Assembly: GCA_965216225.1 (NCBI GenBank) | Contig: CBDCFF010000026.1 | Span: 70,093-134,092 of the forward strand | From: 3107 sp965216225 | GTDB lineage: Bacteria; Pseudomonadota; Alphaproteobacteria; Rhodobacterales; Rhodobacteraceae | Direction: 5' to 3' | DNA length: 64,000 nucleotides | Shown: positions 26,094 to 35,685 of the stretch, one piece after another | Layout: every line of letters starts with the position of its first letter | How positions within the stretch are numbered: position 1 is the first letter of the stretch | Notes under the pieces: generated by a model | Told to the model about the DNA's origin: nothing | Database searches by the model: none | The model's input: only the letters and a program-made list of their open reading frames with translations | Translations under genes and position numbers: made by a program

Positions 26094-27508
26094 ACCGGAT
26101 CAGGACGGATATCTGTATCATCGGCGGTGGCTCCGGCGGTCTTTCGATTGCTGCGGGCGCGGTTCAGATGGGCGCGGATGTCGTCCTGCTGGAAGGTCAC
26201 AGGATGGGCGGCGACTGCCTGAATTACGGCTGTGTGCCGTCGAAGGCGCTGATCGCCGCAGGCAGGGCCGCCCATGCGATGGCGGCGGGCGCGCCCTTCG
26301 GGGTTCGTCCGGTCGCGCCGCAGGTCGATTTCGCCGCCGTCAAGGATCACGTTGCAAATGTCATCAATACGATTGCCCCGCATGACTCGGTGGAACGGTT
26401 TAAAGGGCTGGGCGTCAGGGTCATCGCGGAATATGGCCGCTTCATTTCCGACCGGGAAGTGGAGGCCGGCGATACGGTGATTACCGCGCGCCGTTTCGTG
26501 ATCGCCACCGGGTCGTCACCGCTCATCCCGCCCATTCCGGGGCTGGATGACGTGCCCTGTGACACCAATGAGACGATCTTTGCGAATCGGGTGCAGCCCG
26601 GACATCTGCTGATTGTCGGCGGCGGTCCCATCGGCATGGAAATGGCGCAGGCGCATCGGCGGCTGGGATCGGAAGTCACGGTGATCGAAGGGCTGAAGGC
26701 GCTGGGCAGGGACGATCCGGAACTGTCCGCGATTGCGCTGGAGAGCCTGCGCGCCGAAGGGATCAGGATCGCCGAGGACGCCATCGCCGCAGAAATCCGT
26801 GGCGAAGCGGGTGCGATAGAGATCAGCGCCGGGGATGGCCGGGTTTTCAGGGGGACGCATCTGTTGATGGCCGTGGGCCGCAAGCCCAATATCGACAGGC
26901 TGAACCTTGAGGCCGCCGGGATCGAAACCCATCGCGGCGGGATCAGGGTGGATGCGGGCCTGCGCAGCACGAACCGCCGCGTCTATGCGGTGGGCGATGT
27001 GGCGGGGCCGCTGCAATTCACCCATGTCGCGGGCTATCATGCGGGCGTGGTGATCCGCTCCATGCTCTTTGGCCTGCCGTCGAGGGCGAGGACCGATCAT
27101 ATTCCCCGGGTCACCTATACAGACCCGGAAATGGCGCAGGTCGGGCTGACCGAGGCGCAGGCGCGCAAGGCGCACGGCGACAGGCTAAGGGTCGCGCGGT
27201 TTGAATTTTCCGATAATGACCGGGCGATTGCCGAAGGCAAGGCCAGGGGTCTGATCAAGATCATGGTGGTCAGGGGCCGTCCGGTCGGGGCCTCTGTCGT
27301 CGGGCCGCAGGCGGGCGAACTGATCGGCGTCTGGGCGCTGGTGATCGCGAACCGGCTGAAAATCGGGGCGGTGGCGAATATGGTTGCGCCTTACCCGACG
27401 CTGGGTGAGATTAGCAAGCGTGTGGCGGGCGCCTATTATTCGCCCGGACTGTTTTCGAATCCGGCGGTCAGGCGCGTCGTGCGCCTTGTCCAGCGCTGGG
27501 CGCCATAG
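26090..27508 (+). CDS. FAD-dependent pyridine nucleotide-disulfide oxidoreductase (mercuric reductase/LPD-like)
   Basis: 472 residues. FAD-binding CIIGGGSGGLSIAAGA, redox-active disulfide GGDCLNYGCVPSKAL, NAD(P)-binding LLIVGGGPIGMEMAQ, central VYAVGDVAGPLQFTH, and the C-terminal dimerisation domain with APYPTLGEI. It resembles dihydrolipoamide dehydrogenase and mercuric reductase, but it lacks the heavy-metal N-terminal domain and the C-terminal Cys-Cys pair of MerA (it ends RRVVRLVQRWAP). A general disulfide reductase role is the safest call. Start and stop are shared with its neighbour by overlap. Confidence 0.88.
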   Translation: MNRIRTDICIIGGGSGGLSIAAGAVQMGADVVLLEGHRMGGDCLNYGCVPSKALIAAGRAAHAMAAGAPFGVRPVAPQVDFAAVKDHVANVINTIAPHDSVERFKGLGVRVIAEYGRFISDREVEAGDTVITARRFVIATGSSPLIPPIPGLDDVPCDTNETIFANRVQPGHLLIVGGGPIGMEMAQAHRRLGSEVTVIEGLKALGRDDPELSAIALESLRAEGIRIAEDAIAAEIRGEAGAIEISAGDGRVFRGTHLLMAVGRKPNIDRLNLEAAGIETHRGGIRVDAGLRSTNRRVYAVGDVAGPLQFTHVAGYHAGVVIRSMLFGLPSRARTDHIPRVTYTDPEMAQVGLTEAQARKAHGDRLRVARFEFSDNDRAIAEGKARGLIKIMVVRGRPVGASVVGPQAGELIGVWALVIANRLKIGAVANMVAPYPTLGEISKRVAGAYYSPGLFSNPAVRRVVRLVQRWAP

Positions 27509-27526
27509 ATCGAGACGGGGAAGGGC

Positions 27527-28918
27527 ATGACGTTCTTCAGAACACTTTCCGGCCGGTTCCTGATCCTGACGATTGTTTTCGTCATGCTGGCGGAGGTTCT
27601 GATCTTCGTGCCCTCGGTTGCGCGGTTCCGCGAGGATTTTCTGCTCCTGCGTCTGGAACGGGCGCAGATCGCCTCCTTGACGCTTCTGGCCGAGGACATG
27701 CTGGACCCGGCGCTGGAGGCGGAGCTTTTGAAGAACGCAGGTGTCTTCAATGTGGTGCTTCACCGCGACGATACGCGGCAACTGGCGCTTTCTTCACCGG
27801 TGCCGTGGCCGGTGCAGAAGAGCTTTGACCTGCGCGACGCCGGCGCCATGGAATTGATCCGCGATGCGCTGATCCGGCTGGCGACGGCGGATAACCGGAT
27901 GATCCAGGTGATCGGGGAACCTGTGCGCGAAGCAGGGGTGGAGATCGAGGTGACAATGGAAAGCGCCGGTCTGCGGCAGGCGATGCTGGTCTATGGGCGG
28001 AATATCTTTTTCCTGTCGCTGTTCATCTCGCTGATCTCTGCCGGAATGCTGTTCTGGGTGGTGCGCTCGTTGATCGTGCGTCCGATCCAGCGCGTGGTGT
28101 GGGCAATGCAATCCTATGCCGCAGCGCCAGAGGACGCGCGCCGGATCATCATGCCGGATTCGAGAATTGTCGAATTGCGCGAAGCCGAAGACGCGCTGAA
28201 TTCGATGCAGCGCGATCTGACCCATGCGCTGAAGCAGAAGGAACGGCTTGCCCAGCTTGGCGGGGCGGTGGCCAAGATCAGCCATGATCTGCGCAATATC
28301 CTGACGGTCGCGCAATTGATGGCCGACAGGATGGAGTTGAGCCAGGATCCGACGGTGCAGCGCTCGGCGCCGAAACTGGTGAATTCGATCACCCGCGCCG
28401 TCAATCTGTGCGAAGGCACGCTGACCTTCGGCAAGGCCGAAGAACCGGCGCCGAAACTTTCAATGATCATGCTGGATGATCTGGTGCGCGACGTGCTGGA
28501 CAGCGAACGGCTGGCGGTTGGCGATCTGCCCGTGCAGTTCAACGAAACCGTGCCGGACGGCATGATGGTGCGCGCCGATGCCGAACAGTTGCACCGGGTT
28601 CTGTCGAACCTTGTCGGCAACGCCCGACAGGCGATCATGGCCGGCGGCAAGGATGGCGCGATTACCGTTCAGGCGCGGGAAGAGGATGCCGACTGGACGG
28701 TCATCGTGGCCGATACCGGGCCGGGTCTGCCCGAAAAAGCGCGGGAAAACCTGTTCACCCCGTTCCAGGGCGGGGTGCGCAAGGGCGGCGCCGGGCTGGG
28801 GCTGGCGATTGCGCAGGAACTGATCCGGGGCCATGGCGGATCAGTGAAGCTGCTGGAAACCGGCCCCCGTGGCACCCGTTTCATCATCCGCCTGCCGAAA
28901 GGCGGTATCGAACCCTGA
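27527..28918 (+). CDS. Membrane sensor histidine kinase, orphan
   Basis: 463 residues. Two membrane helices (about 11-31 and 160-180) flank a periplasmic sensor region, followed by a HAMP-like linker, a HisKA-type dimerisation region with phospho-accepting His253 in KISHDLRNIL, and a HATPase_c domain with N-box NLVGNARQAI, G1 VIVADTGPGLP and G2 GGAGLGLAIAQEL. No response regulator is adjacent, so the partner is elsewhere. It starts 19 bases after the flavoprotein gene and is probably co-transcribed. Confidence 0.92.
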   Translation: MTFFRTLSGRFLILTIVFVMLAEVLIFVPSVARFREDFLLLRLERAQIASLTLLAEDMLDPALEAELLKNAGVFNVVLHRDDTRQLALSSPVPWPVQKSFDLRDAGAMELIRDALIRLATADNRMIQVIGEPVREAGVEIEVTMESAGLRQAMLVYGRNIFFLSLFISLISAGMLFWVVRSLIVRPIQRVVWAMQSYAAAPEDARRIIMPDSRIVELREAEDALNSMQRDLTHALKQKERLAQLGGAVAKISHDLRNILTVAQLMADRMELSQDPTVQRSAPKLVNSITRAVNLCEGTLTFGKAEEPAPKLSMIMLDDLVRDVLDSERLAVGDLPVQFNETVPDGMMVRADAEQLHRVLSNLVGNARQAIMAGGKDGAITVQAREEDADWTVIVADTGPGLPEKARENLFTPFQGGVRKGGAGLGLAIAQELIRGHGGSVKLLETGPRGTRFIIRLPKGGIEP

Positions 28919-28975
28919 ACCGATGCGTTTTCGCCCTTGCAAAGGCGTGTCCGCAGGTCTAGACCCCGCCCCCAC

Positions 28976-29052
28976 GGACCGATAGCTCAGCTGGATAGAG
29001 TACTTGACTACGAATCAAGGGGTCGGGGGTTCGAATCCTCCTCGGTCCGCCA
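28976..29052 (+). tRNA. tRNA-Arg (anticodon ACG)
   Basis: A 77-base cloverleaf: acceptor GGACCGA pairs with TCGGTCC and discriminator G with encoded CCA follows. The D-arm has AGCTCAGCTGGATAGAG; the anticodon stem CTTGA/TCAAG carries the loop CTACGAA with anticodon ACG (read as ICG after A34 deamination); the T-arm is GGGGGTTCGAATCCTCC. Position beside a decayed IS-rich stretch makes it a plausible integration landmark, but no repeated 3' fragment was seen. Confidence 0.97.
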
Positions 29053-29192
29053 GCCGCTTCCCTGTTTGCGGATGCCGGGGGGTGGCGGCGCACCGGACAT
29101 GCGGGCGGGGACGCTTGGGTATCGCCGCGACGACATCGGCAAACGGGCTGCACGATCTGAAAAGGATGGGCCGGAGTGGTGGCAGACATGTA

Positions 29193-29206
29193 TTTGCAAC
29201 AGAGCC
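29193..29206. repeat. Isolated IS-type terminal sequence
   Basis: TTTGCAACAGAGCC, the exact complement of GGCTCTGTTGCAAA, which is the terminal repeat known for IS6100-like (IS6 family) elements. No IS6 transposase lies beside it. The outer end points toward the P450 gene. Likely a relic; a chance match is possible. Confidence 0.5.
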
Positions 29207-29330
29207 GTCGAATTTCCTGCCGTTTGCCTTTTTCTTTGTTCGACGATGAATCAGAAATATGGTAGCTCCGTGAGGCGTGTGAATATCGGCGGGTTCAACA
29301 AGGATATTTGTCCTTTCACAGGGGTAATTG

Positions 29331-30733
29331 ATGACGCAACCGATTGACCAGACCCTGCCGCGTCCGCCAGGTCCTCAGGGTCGCCGTACCCGCAACCTTG
29401 TCCGCCGGGCCACCGCCTATCCCGAGTTCATGGAGGAACTTCAGGCGAAGTAGGGGACATCGTCTCTTATGAACTGCCGGCGATGAAGTGCTGTGTCGTC
29501 TTCAGCGCCGGTCTCATTCGGCAGATTCTCTCGGTGCAACAGCATCGGTTCCCGCCGTTCTTCCCTGGTGCGCTTGGCCAGTTCCTGGAATACGGTGCCC
29601 TGCCTCTGTGTCAGGGCGAGGAGCAACTTCGGAGAAGCGAACTCATGAAGGGGGCTTTCTCCGAAGAGCGCGTCAAATCCTATGCGGAGACCGTGATTGC
29701 GAAAGTTCTTGAACTTCGCGACAGATGGCGTCCGGGCACGACCGTCGAGGTCATCGAGGAAATGGAGCGCTTCACTTGGGATACTCTGGTGGCGGTCATT
29801 ATCGGACGCGATGTCGAGGTGCCGCGAAAGATCGGCAAAGATTTGCTGGATTTCATGAAAGCCCATATCGTGCAGGACATATTACCGTTGGGCCAGTTGC
29901 TCAAGAAGCTGCCTCTGCCAGTGTTTCGACGGGGATACACGAGCGGCAAGCAGCTGGACGACGTGGTGTACCATGCGATCGAGAGGGCCCGCGACCCATC
30001 TCATCCGGGCGATGACGTGATCTCGCACTATGTTCGAACGAGGGAGAACGGGTCCGGCGAGTTCTGCCTGGACAGCGACCGGGCGATACGGGATGAAATA
30101 TGGGTTCTTCTGAACGCCTTCGTTGACGCTCCGGTCGGGGCTCTGGTCTTCGGAATGGATCTCATTGGCCGGAATCCGGCGGTTCGCGACCGGCTTGAGC
30201 GGGAAATCGAGGAGGTTCTGGTGGACCGTCTGCCCGAACCGGCAGACTTCGACCGGCTTCCCTATATGCGGGCCGTGCTCAACGAGGTATTGCGTCTTGA
30301 GCCGCCAACCCATGTGCTGCTGCCGAAGAAGGCGCTGGAAGATTGCGAGGTTGGCGGATACCTGATTCCGAAGGGGACGCTGATGCATGTTGCGATGCGC
30401 GTACTGCATCACAGGCCGGAGCACTGGGACCAGCCCGATGATTTCAGGCCGGAACGCTGGCTGGATGGATCCGCCAGGGTCTTGCCGCCAGAGTCTTCAC
30501 ACGTTCCTCCGCACGCCTATATCCCCTTCGGCTTTGGCCCACACATATGCCGTGGAACAGACGTGGCGACCAGGTTGTTCGTGCTCGGGATCGCGACCAT
30601 CATGCAGAAGCTGAGGTGCGAGCCGGTTACCACATCGCCGCCGAAAAGGAACGACACGGCAGTTGGCGTCAAGGGAAAATGGCATCAACACGTCCGGGAG
30701 AGGAAGAACCGGCGCTGTTGCATGGATCAATGA
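29331..30733 (+). pseudogene. Cytochrome P450, frameshifted near the N-terminus
   Basis: An ATG at 29331 opens a P450-like N-terminus (PRPPGPQGRRTRNLVRRA) that stops at TAG 29451-29453. Dropping one base there continues as GDIVSYELPAMKCCVVFSAG and on through the full P450 fold to 30733. The K-helix ExxR (NEVLRLEPP), the PERW region and the heme loop FGFGPHICRG with its cysteine ligand are intact. The I-helix is unusual (NAFVDAPVGALVFG, no AGxDT). A shorter protein could start at 29483 but would lack the first helix. The last residues (RCCMDQ) and stop come from an IS-like end. No ferredoxin or reductase partner is adjacent. Codon choice looks less GC-biased than in neighbours, suggesting transfer. 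Confidence 0.8.
30711..30728. repeat. IS-type terminal sequence at the P450 3' end
   Basis: GGCGCTGTTGCATGGATC resembles the terminal repeats of the IS903 group of IS5 (pattern GGCTTTGTTGAATAAATC). It is the expected outer end of the transposase remnant at 30766-30996 and supplies the stop codon of the P450 reading frame. Confidence 0.5.
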
Positions 30734-30765
30734 CGGCTTGAAGTGCGCCCTGCCCATGCTGATTG

Positions 30766-30996
30766 TCACGCGAAGCGCTCGATAGCCGGACGTGCAGGAT
30801 CAGTCATCCGGTTGAGAACACGGACGCCGATCCTGGCTTCGGTCTTTTGGTTTTCGAAAGTGCGCGCCTCTTCACTGACCCACACCGTCAGATCCCCGCG
30901 CCGTCGCAGGCCCTCGTTGTACTCAGCCCAATTCGTAACCCGATGCCCTTGCCTGGGGACCTTGTTACGACGAGTGGCGTTGAACTTATGTGGCAT
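30766..30996 (-). pseudogene. Internally deleted IS5-family (IS903-like) transposase
   Basis: A 76-residue frame. It begins like IS5-family transposases (MPHKFNATRRNKVPRQGHRV, then TNWAEYNEGLRRRGDLTVW) and ends with what looks like the family C-terminus (FENQKTEARIGVRVLNRM). The catalytic DDE core is missing, so two ends of the transposase appear joined by an in-frame deletion of some 200 or more residues. It cannot transpose itself but could in principle be moved by a related enzyme. The remaining sequence up to pccB shows no other gene. Confidence 0.72.
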
Positions 30997-31225
30997 CTAC
31001 AGCAGCCTATTGAGAACGAAACGCCTCAATATCAAACGCGACCGCATCCGTGCAGCATCCTTGCATCGAATCGCCTCGCCCCTTTGTCGGCAGATTGGCC
31101 CGATCCGCCTGATGACGCAATGACCAAAAACCGGCGACGGGAAACGGGAAAGAGCGGATTGACAAGTCTGCCCTTTTTACATGAGCATCCGCAGACAGTT
31201 TGCGGATACGAAGGGGCGGGCACTC

Positions 31226-32758
31226 ATGCCGGACATTATCAAAGAGCTTGAACGCCGCCGCCGGACGGCCCGAATGGGCGGCGGGCAACACCGCATTGAC
31301 AGCCAGCATGGCAAGGGCAAGCTGACCGCACGCGAACGCATCGAACTGTTGCTCGACGAAGGTTCGTTCGAGGAGTTCGACATGTTCGTCACCCACCGCT
31401 GCACCGATTTCGGGATGGCGGCGGAACGCCCCGCAGGCGATGGAGTCGTGACCGGCTGGGGAACGATCAACGGGCGCATGGTTTATGTCTTCAGTCAGGA
31501 CTTTACCGTTTTCGGCGGTTCGCTGTCCGAAACCCATGCCGGGAAAATCTGCAAGGTCATGGATATGGCGATGCGCAACGGTGCGCCTGTCATCGGGATC
31601 AATGATTCCGGCGGCGCGCGGATTCAGGAAGGCGTCGCATCCCTTGCCGGATATGCCGATGTCTTTCAGCGCAATATCATGGCTTCGGGCGTGGTGCCGC
31701 AGATCAGCGTGATCATGGGGCCCTGTGCGGGCGGCGCCGTGTATTCCCCCGCGATGACCGATTTCATTTTCATGGTCAGGGACAGTTCCTGCATGTTCGT
31801 CACCGGTCCCGACGTGGTGAAGACCGTGACCAACGAGGTCGTGACAGCCGAAGAACTGGGCGGAGCATCGACGCACACGAAGAAATCCTCGGTCGCCGAT
31901 GGCGCCTTCGACAACGATGTCGAGGCGCTGACCGGGATTCGCCGCCTTGTCGATTTTCTGCCGCTCAACAACCGCGACAAGGTGCCGTCGCGGCCCTTTT
32001 TCGACGATCCGGGCCGGATTGACGAAAGCCTTGACACGCTGGTGCCGGACAACCCGAATACGCCCTATGACATGAAGGAACTGATCCTGAAGACGGCGGA
32101 CGAGGGGGATTTCTGTGAAATCCAGGAGGATTTCGCCCGGAATATCGTCATCGGGTTCATCCGGCTGGAAGGACGCACCGTTGGCGTCGTTGCGAATCAG
32201 TCCATGGTTCTGGCCGGATGTCTGGATATTGACAGTTCCCGCAAGGCGGCGCGTTTCGTGCGTTTCTGCGACGCCTTCGAAATTCCTGTCCTGACCCTTG
32301 TCGATGTGCCGGGCTTTCTGCCGGGGACCAGCCAGGAATATGGCGGCGTGATCAAGCATGGCGCAAAACTGCTGTTCGCCTATGGCGAGGCGACAGTGCC
32401 GAAAGTGACGGTCATCACCCGCAAGGCTTATGGCGGGGCTTATGATGTCATGGCGTCAAAGCATCTGCGCGGGGATTTCAACTATGCCTGGCCGACGGCG
32501 GAAATCGCCGTGATGGGCGCCAGGGGCGCGACCGAGATCCTGTATCGTTCCGAACTGGGGGATCCGGAAAGGATCGCCGCCCGCACCAGGGAATACGAAG
32601 ACCGCTTTGCCAACCCGTTTGTCGCCGCGGAAAAGGGGTTCATTGATGAAGTGATCATGCCGCATTCCACCCGCAGGCGGGTCGCACGGGCATTTGCATC
32701 GCTCCGCAACAAGAGCCTTTCGAATCCGTGGAAGAAACACGACAATATCCCGTTGTGA
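31226..32758 (+). CDS. pccB: Propionyl-CoA carboxylase beta subunit (carboxyltransferase)
   Basis: 510 residues from the ATG at 31226 (MPDIIKELERRRRTARMGGG). An in-frame ATG 15 codons upstream is judged less likely. The two crotonase-like halves are present: YVFSQDFTVFGGSLSETHA, NDSGGARIQEGVASLAGYA and GPCAGGAVYSPAMTDF in the first; GFLPGTSQEYGG and TVITRKAYGGAYDVM in the second. It transfers carboxyl from carboxybiotin to propionyl-CoA, giving methylmalonyl-CoA. It works with pccA about 900 bases downstream and the mutase beyond. Confidence 0.96.
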   Translation: MPDIIKELERRRRTARMGGGQHRIDSQHGKGKLTARERIELLLDEGSFEEFDMFVTHRCTDFGMAAERPAGDGVVTGWGTINGRMVYVFSQDFTVFGGSLSETHAGKICKVMDMAMRNGAPVIGINDSGGARIQEGVASLAGYADVFQRNIMASGVVPQISVIMGPCAGGAVYSPAMTDFIFMVRDSSCMFVTGPDVVKTVTNEVVTAEELGGASTHTKKSSVADGAFDNDVEALTGIRRLVDFLPLNNRDKVPSRPFFDDPGRIDESLDTLVPDNPNTPYDMKELILKTADEGDFCEIQEDFARNIVIGFIRLEGRTVGVVANQSMVLAGCLDIDSSRKAARFVRFCDAFEIPVLTLVDVPGFLPGTSQEYGGVIKHGAKLLFAYGEATVPKVTVITRKAYGGAYDVMASKHLRGDFNYAWPTAEIAVMGARGATEILYRSELGDPERIAARTREYEDRFANPFVAAEKGFIDEVIMPHSTRRRVARAFASLRNKSLSNPWKKHDNIPL

Positions 32759-32998
32759 GGGCGGAATGCGGCGCGCGCGGGTTCTTCCGGCAATGGTGGT
32801 GGTGGCTTTCCGTCCCCCCGGCGCGGCATCCGGCTGTGGTATCTGGAGCCCCGGATGGCCGCAGTTTTCCGATTCTGCACATGAAGTATGTTCAAGCATG
32901 AAAAAACCCGTTATGTTCACCGAAGGTTGCACAAAAGCAACCGGATTAACGGAACGTGAGGGGCGTCGCCCCCGTGACAGTAGAAATAGGAGCTACAC

Positions 32999-33136
32999 AT
33001 GTCGAACAACATCAAGGTCATCATCGCCCTGGGTTTGGTTGTCCTGGCCGCTGCTTGCAGCCAACAGGAAGAAGAAGTGGTCATCTTCGAAGAGCCGGAG
33101 ATGGTCATGGTCGAGGAACCGACCGGCAAGTTCTGA
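32999..33136 (+). CDS. Small lipoprotein between pccB and pccA
   Basis: 45 residues with a lipoprotein signal peptide: MSNNIKVIIALGLVVLAA followed by lipobox LAAACS, so Cys19 or Cys20 would be lipidated. The remaining 25 residues are strongly acidic (EEEVVIFEEPEMVMVEEP). A good AGGAG site precedes the ATG. No known domain. It would be anchored in the envelope; position inside the pcc locus may be structural rather than functional. Confidence 0.72.
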   Translation: MSNNIKVIIALGLVVLAAACSQQEEEVVIFEEPEMVMVEEPTGKF

Positions 33137-33256
33137 TTACGGATCGGGGCGGGCACTGTCCGTCCCGACCTTCCCCTGCCAGCAGGCCCGGCACGATCCA
33201 TCCGTCCGCAAGACGTTTTTTCGTCAGGCCGGCCTTGGTGAAGACGGGGGCGGGCC

Positions 33257-33649
33257 ATGTTGAAACATCGCGGCTTTCCGGGGCGTCTGCCCGGAACCGA
33301 TTACCAGTTTACCATAAGAAGGCCAAACAGGAAGGGTGCCGTGGCCCTGATCGGGCGGGTGCGCCTTGCCGACCGCAAACCTGCCGACCGGCGCGCTGAC
33401 GAGGCGTTTCTGTCGGCGCTGATCGAATATTTCGGCGACGAACCTTTCGCTCGGGGAAATCTGGATGCCGGGCGGTTGTCCTGGTTTTTTGGCCGCGAGG
33501 TCGTTGCCGCCGGATATCCGTTCGATGCCCGGGATTACGAGGCATTGCTGAGAGTCGACCTCGACTGTGTGAACAGAACTTTTCCGGAATTGCCGGGCAG
33601 GCGGGGATCGCCACGGAACTGCCTGCGGTCGCATGAAACGGGGAAGTGA
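33257..33649 (+). CDS. Hypothetical protein directly upstream of pccA
   Basis: 130-residue frame with no recognised domain. The central part (DEAFLSALIEYFGDEPFARG, then WFFGREVVAAGYPF and YEALLRVDLDCVN) looks like a globular alpha-helical protein and the stop lies one base before the pccA ATG, which supports a real, coupled gene. The start is uncertain; the first 30 residues may not be translated. I cannot assign a function. Confidence 0.5.
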   Translation: MLKHRGFPGRLPGTDYQFTIRRPNRKGAVALIGRVRLADRKPADRRADEAFLSALIEYFGDEPFARGNLDAGRLSWFFGREVVAAGYPFDARDYEALLRVDLDCVNRTFPELPGRRGSPRNCLRSHETGK

Positions 33650-33650
33650 G

Positions 33651-35651
33651 ATGTTCGGGAAAATCCTGATTGCCAATCGTGGCGAAATTGCCTGTCGGAT
33701 CATCAGGTCGGCGCGCCGGATGGGCATGGGGACCGTGGCCATCTATTCCGACGCCGACCGTAACGCCCTGCATGTGAAAATGGCGGATGAGGCGGTGCAT
33801 GTGGGGCCGCCGCCTGTCAATCAAAGCTATATCGTCATCGAAAACGTCATAGGGGCGATTCGCCAGACCGGCGCCGGGGCGGTGCATCCGGGCTATGGGT
33901 TTCTGAGTGAAAACAAACGATTCGCGGAAGCTCTGGCAAAGGAAGGCGTGACCTTTATTGGTCCTTCCGCATCGGCGATAGAGGCGATGGGCGACAAGAT
34001 CGCCGCCAAGAAAATCGCACAGGATGCGGGCGTTTCGACGGTCCCCGGCCACATGGGCCTGATTCGGGACGCCGAAGAGGCGGTCAGCATCAGCCGCAGG
34101 ATCGGTTATCCGGTGATGATCAAGGCAAGCGCCGGGGGCGGTGGCAAGGGGATGCGGGTCGCGTGGAATGATGATGAGGCGCGCGAAGGGTTCGGGTCTT
34201 CCAGGAACGAAGCGGCCTCGGGTTTCGGAGACGACCGCATCTTCATCGAAAAATTCGTGACGCAGCCCCGTCATATCGAAATCCAGGTGCTTGCGGATAC
34301 GCACGGAAATGCGATCCATCTGGGTGAACGGGAATGCTCGATCCAGCGTCGGAACCAGAAAGTCATCGAGGAGGCGCCGTCCCCCTTTCTGGACGAAGCG
34401 ACCCGCAAGGCGATGGGGGAACAGGCCGTCGCGCTGGCCCGCGCTGTGGGATATTCCAGCGCCGGGACGGTGGAATTCATCGTTGACGGCGACAGGAACT
34501 TCTACTTCCTCGAAATGAACACGAGGCTTCAGGTGGAACATCCGGTGACGGAACTGATCACCGGCGTCGATCTGGTGGAACAGATGATCCGGGTCGCCGC
34601 AGGCGAAAGACTGGATATCGCGCAGGAAGATGTCGTGCTGAACGGCTGGGCCATCGAAAGCCGTCTTTACGCAGAAGATCCGTATCGTGACTTCCTGCCC
34701 TCAACCGGGCGGCTTGTGCGGTATCGTCCACCGGCGGAATACCGCCGCGATACCGGGATTGTACGAAACGACACCGGGGTTTGCGAGGGCGGCGAGATCA
34801 GCATGTATTACGACCCGATGATAGCCAAGCTGTGTACCTGGGCGCCGGGCCGCGCCGAGGCGATAGAGGTGATGCGCAATGCGCTGGACAGTTTTGAAGT
34901 GGAGGGGATCGGGCACAATCTGCCTTTCCTGAATGCGGTGATGGACCATCCGAAATTCTGCGCCGGCAACATCACAACCGCCTTCATTGCAGAGGAATAT
35001 CCCCACGGTTTCAAAGGCGTGACGCTGAATCGGGACGCTTTGCGGCGAATCGCCGCCGCTGCCGCCGCCATGTATCGGGTGGCCGAAATCCGGCGCGCGC
35101 GCGTTTCGGGGCGGATGGACAATCACGAACGCAAGGTCGGGGATGACTGGGTGATCTCATTGCAGGGTGAAAAGTTCCCGGTGCGCGTCAGGGCGGATCA
35201 GGACGGTTCCACCGTCTGTTTCGACGATGGCCACACGCATCGGGTCATTTCCGACTGGACGCCCGGCAGGACGCTGGCGGTGATGTCGGTCGATGGTTCA
35301 TCGCTGGTCCTGAAAATCGGCAGGATTACCGGCGGCTTTCGGGTGCGCACACGCGGCGCGGACATGCCGGTGCTGGTGCGCACGCCGCGTCAGGCCGAAC
35401 TCGCGGGTCACATGCTGCAAAAGGTCGCCCCCGATACGTCGAAAATGCTGCTCTGCCCGATGCCGGGCCTTATCGTGAAGGTCGATGTCGAAGAAGGCGC
35501 CGAGGTGCAGGAAGGTCAGGCGCTGTGTACCGTGGAAGCCATGAAGATGGAAAATATCCTGCGCGCCGAACGCCGGGGCATCGTCGCCCGGATCAATGCC
35601 CGCGCCGGCGACAGCCTGGCCGTGGACGATGTGATAATGGAGTTCGAATGA
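33651..35651 (+). CDS. pccA: Propionyl-CoA carboxylase alpha subunit (biotin carboxylase + BCCP)
   Basis: 666 residues. Biotin carboxylase N-terminus MFGKILIANRGEIACRII, ATP-grasp loop KASAGGGGKGMR, EKFVTQPRHIEIQVLAD and FLEMNTRLQVEHPVTE. A BT linker domain follows and the C-terminal biotinyl domain holds the biotinylated Lys in VEAMKMENIL. It carboxylates its own biotin with ATP and bicarbonate and passes the carboxyl group to PccB. The start at 33651 is fixed by the conserved N-terminus. Confidence 0.97.
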   Translation: MFGKILIANRGEIACRIIRSARRMGMGTVAIYSDADRNALHVKMADEAVHVGPPPVNQSYIVIENVIGAIRQTGAGAVHPGYGFLSENKRFAEALAKEGVTFIGPSASAIEAMGDKIAAKKIAQDAGVSTVPGHMGLIRDAEEAVSISRRIGYPVMIKASAGGGGKGMRVAWNDDEAREGFGSSRNEAASGFGDDRIFIEKFVTQPRHIEIQVLADTHGNAIHLGERECSIQRRNQKVIEEAPSPFLDEATRKAMGEQAVALARAVGYSSAGTVEFIVDGDRNFYFLEMNTRLQVEHPVTELITGVDLVEQMIRVAAGERLDIAQEDVVLNGWAIESRLYAEDPYRDFLPSTGRLVRYRPPAEYRRDTGIVRNDTGVCEGGEISMYYDPMIAKLCTWAPGRAEAIEVMRNALDSFEVEGIGHNLPFLNAVMDHPKFCAGNITTAFIAEEYPHGFKGVTLNRDALRRIAAAAAAMYRVAEIRRARVSGRMDNHERKVGDDWVISLQGEKFPVRVRADQDGSTVCFDDGHTHRVISDWTPGRTLAVMSVDGSSLVLKIGRITGGFRVRTRGADMPVLVRTPRQAELAGHMLQKVAPDTSKMLLCPMPGLIVKVDVEEGAEVQEGQALCTVEAMKMENILRAERRGIVARINARAGDSLAVDDVIMEFE

Positions 35652-35685
35652 ACGTGGCCGCCGCGGCATATGGGCCGGGGCGCGG

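Noticed and set aside
28976..31007. Possible genomic island integrated at tRNA-Arg
   Set aside because: No integrase gene and no repeat of the tRNA 3' end were found downstream; the IS-end explanation fits better.
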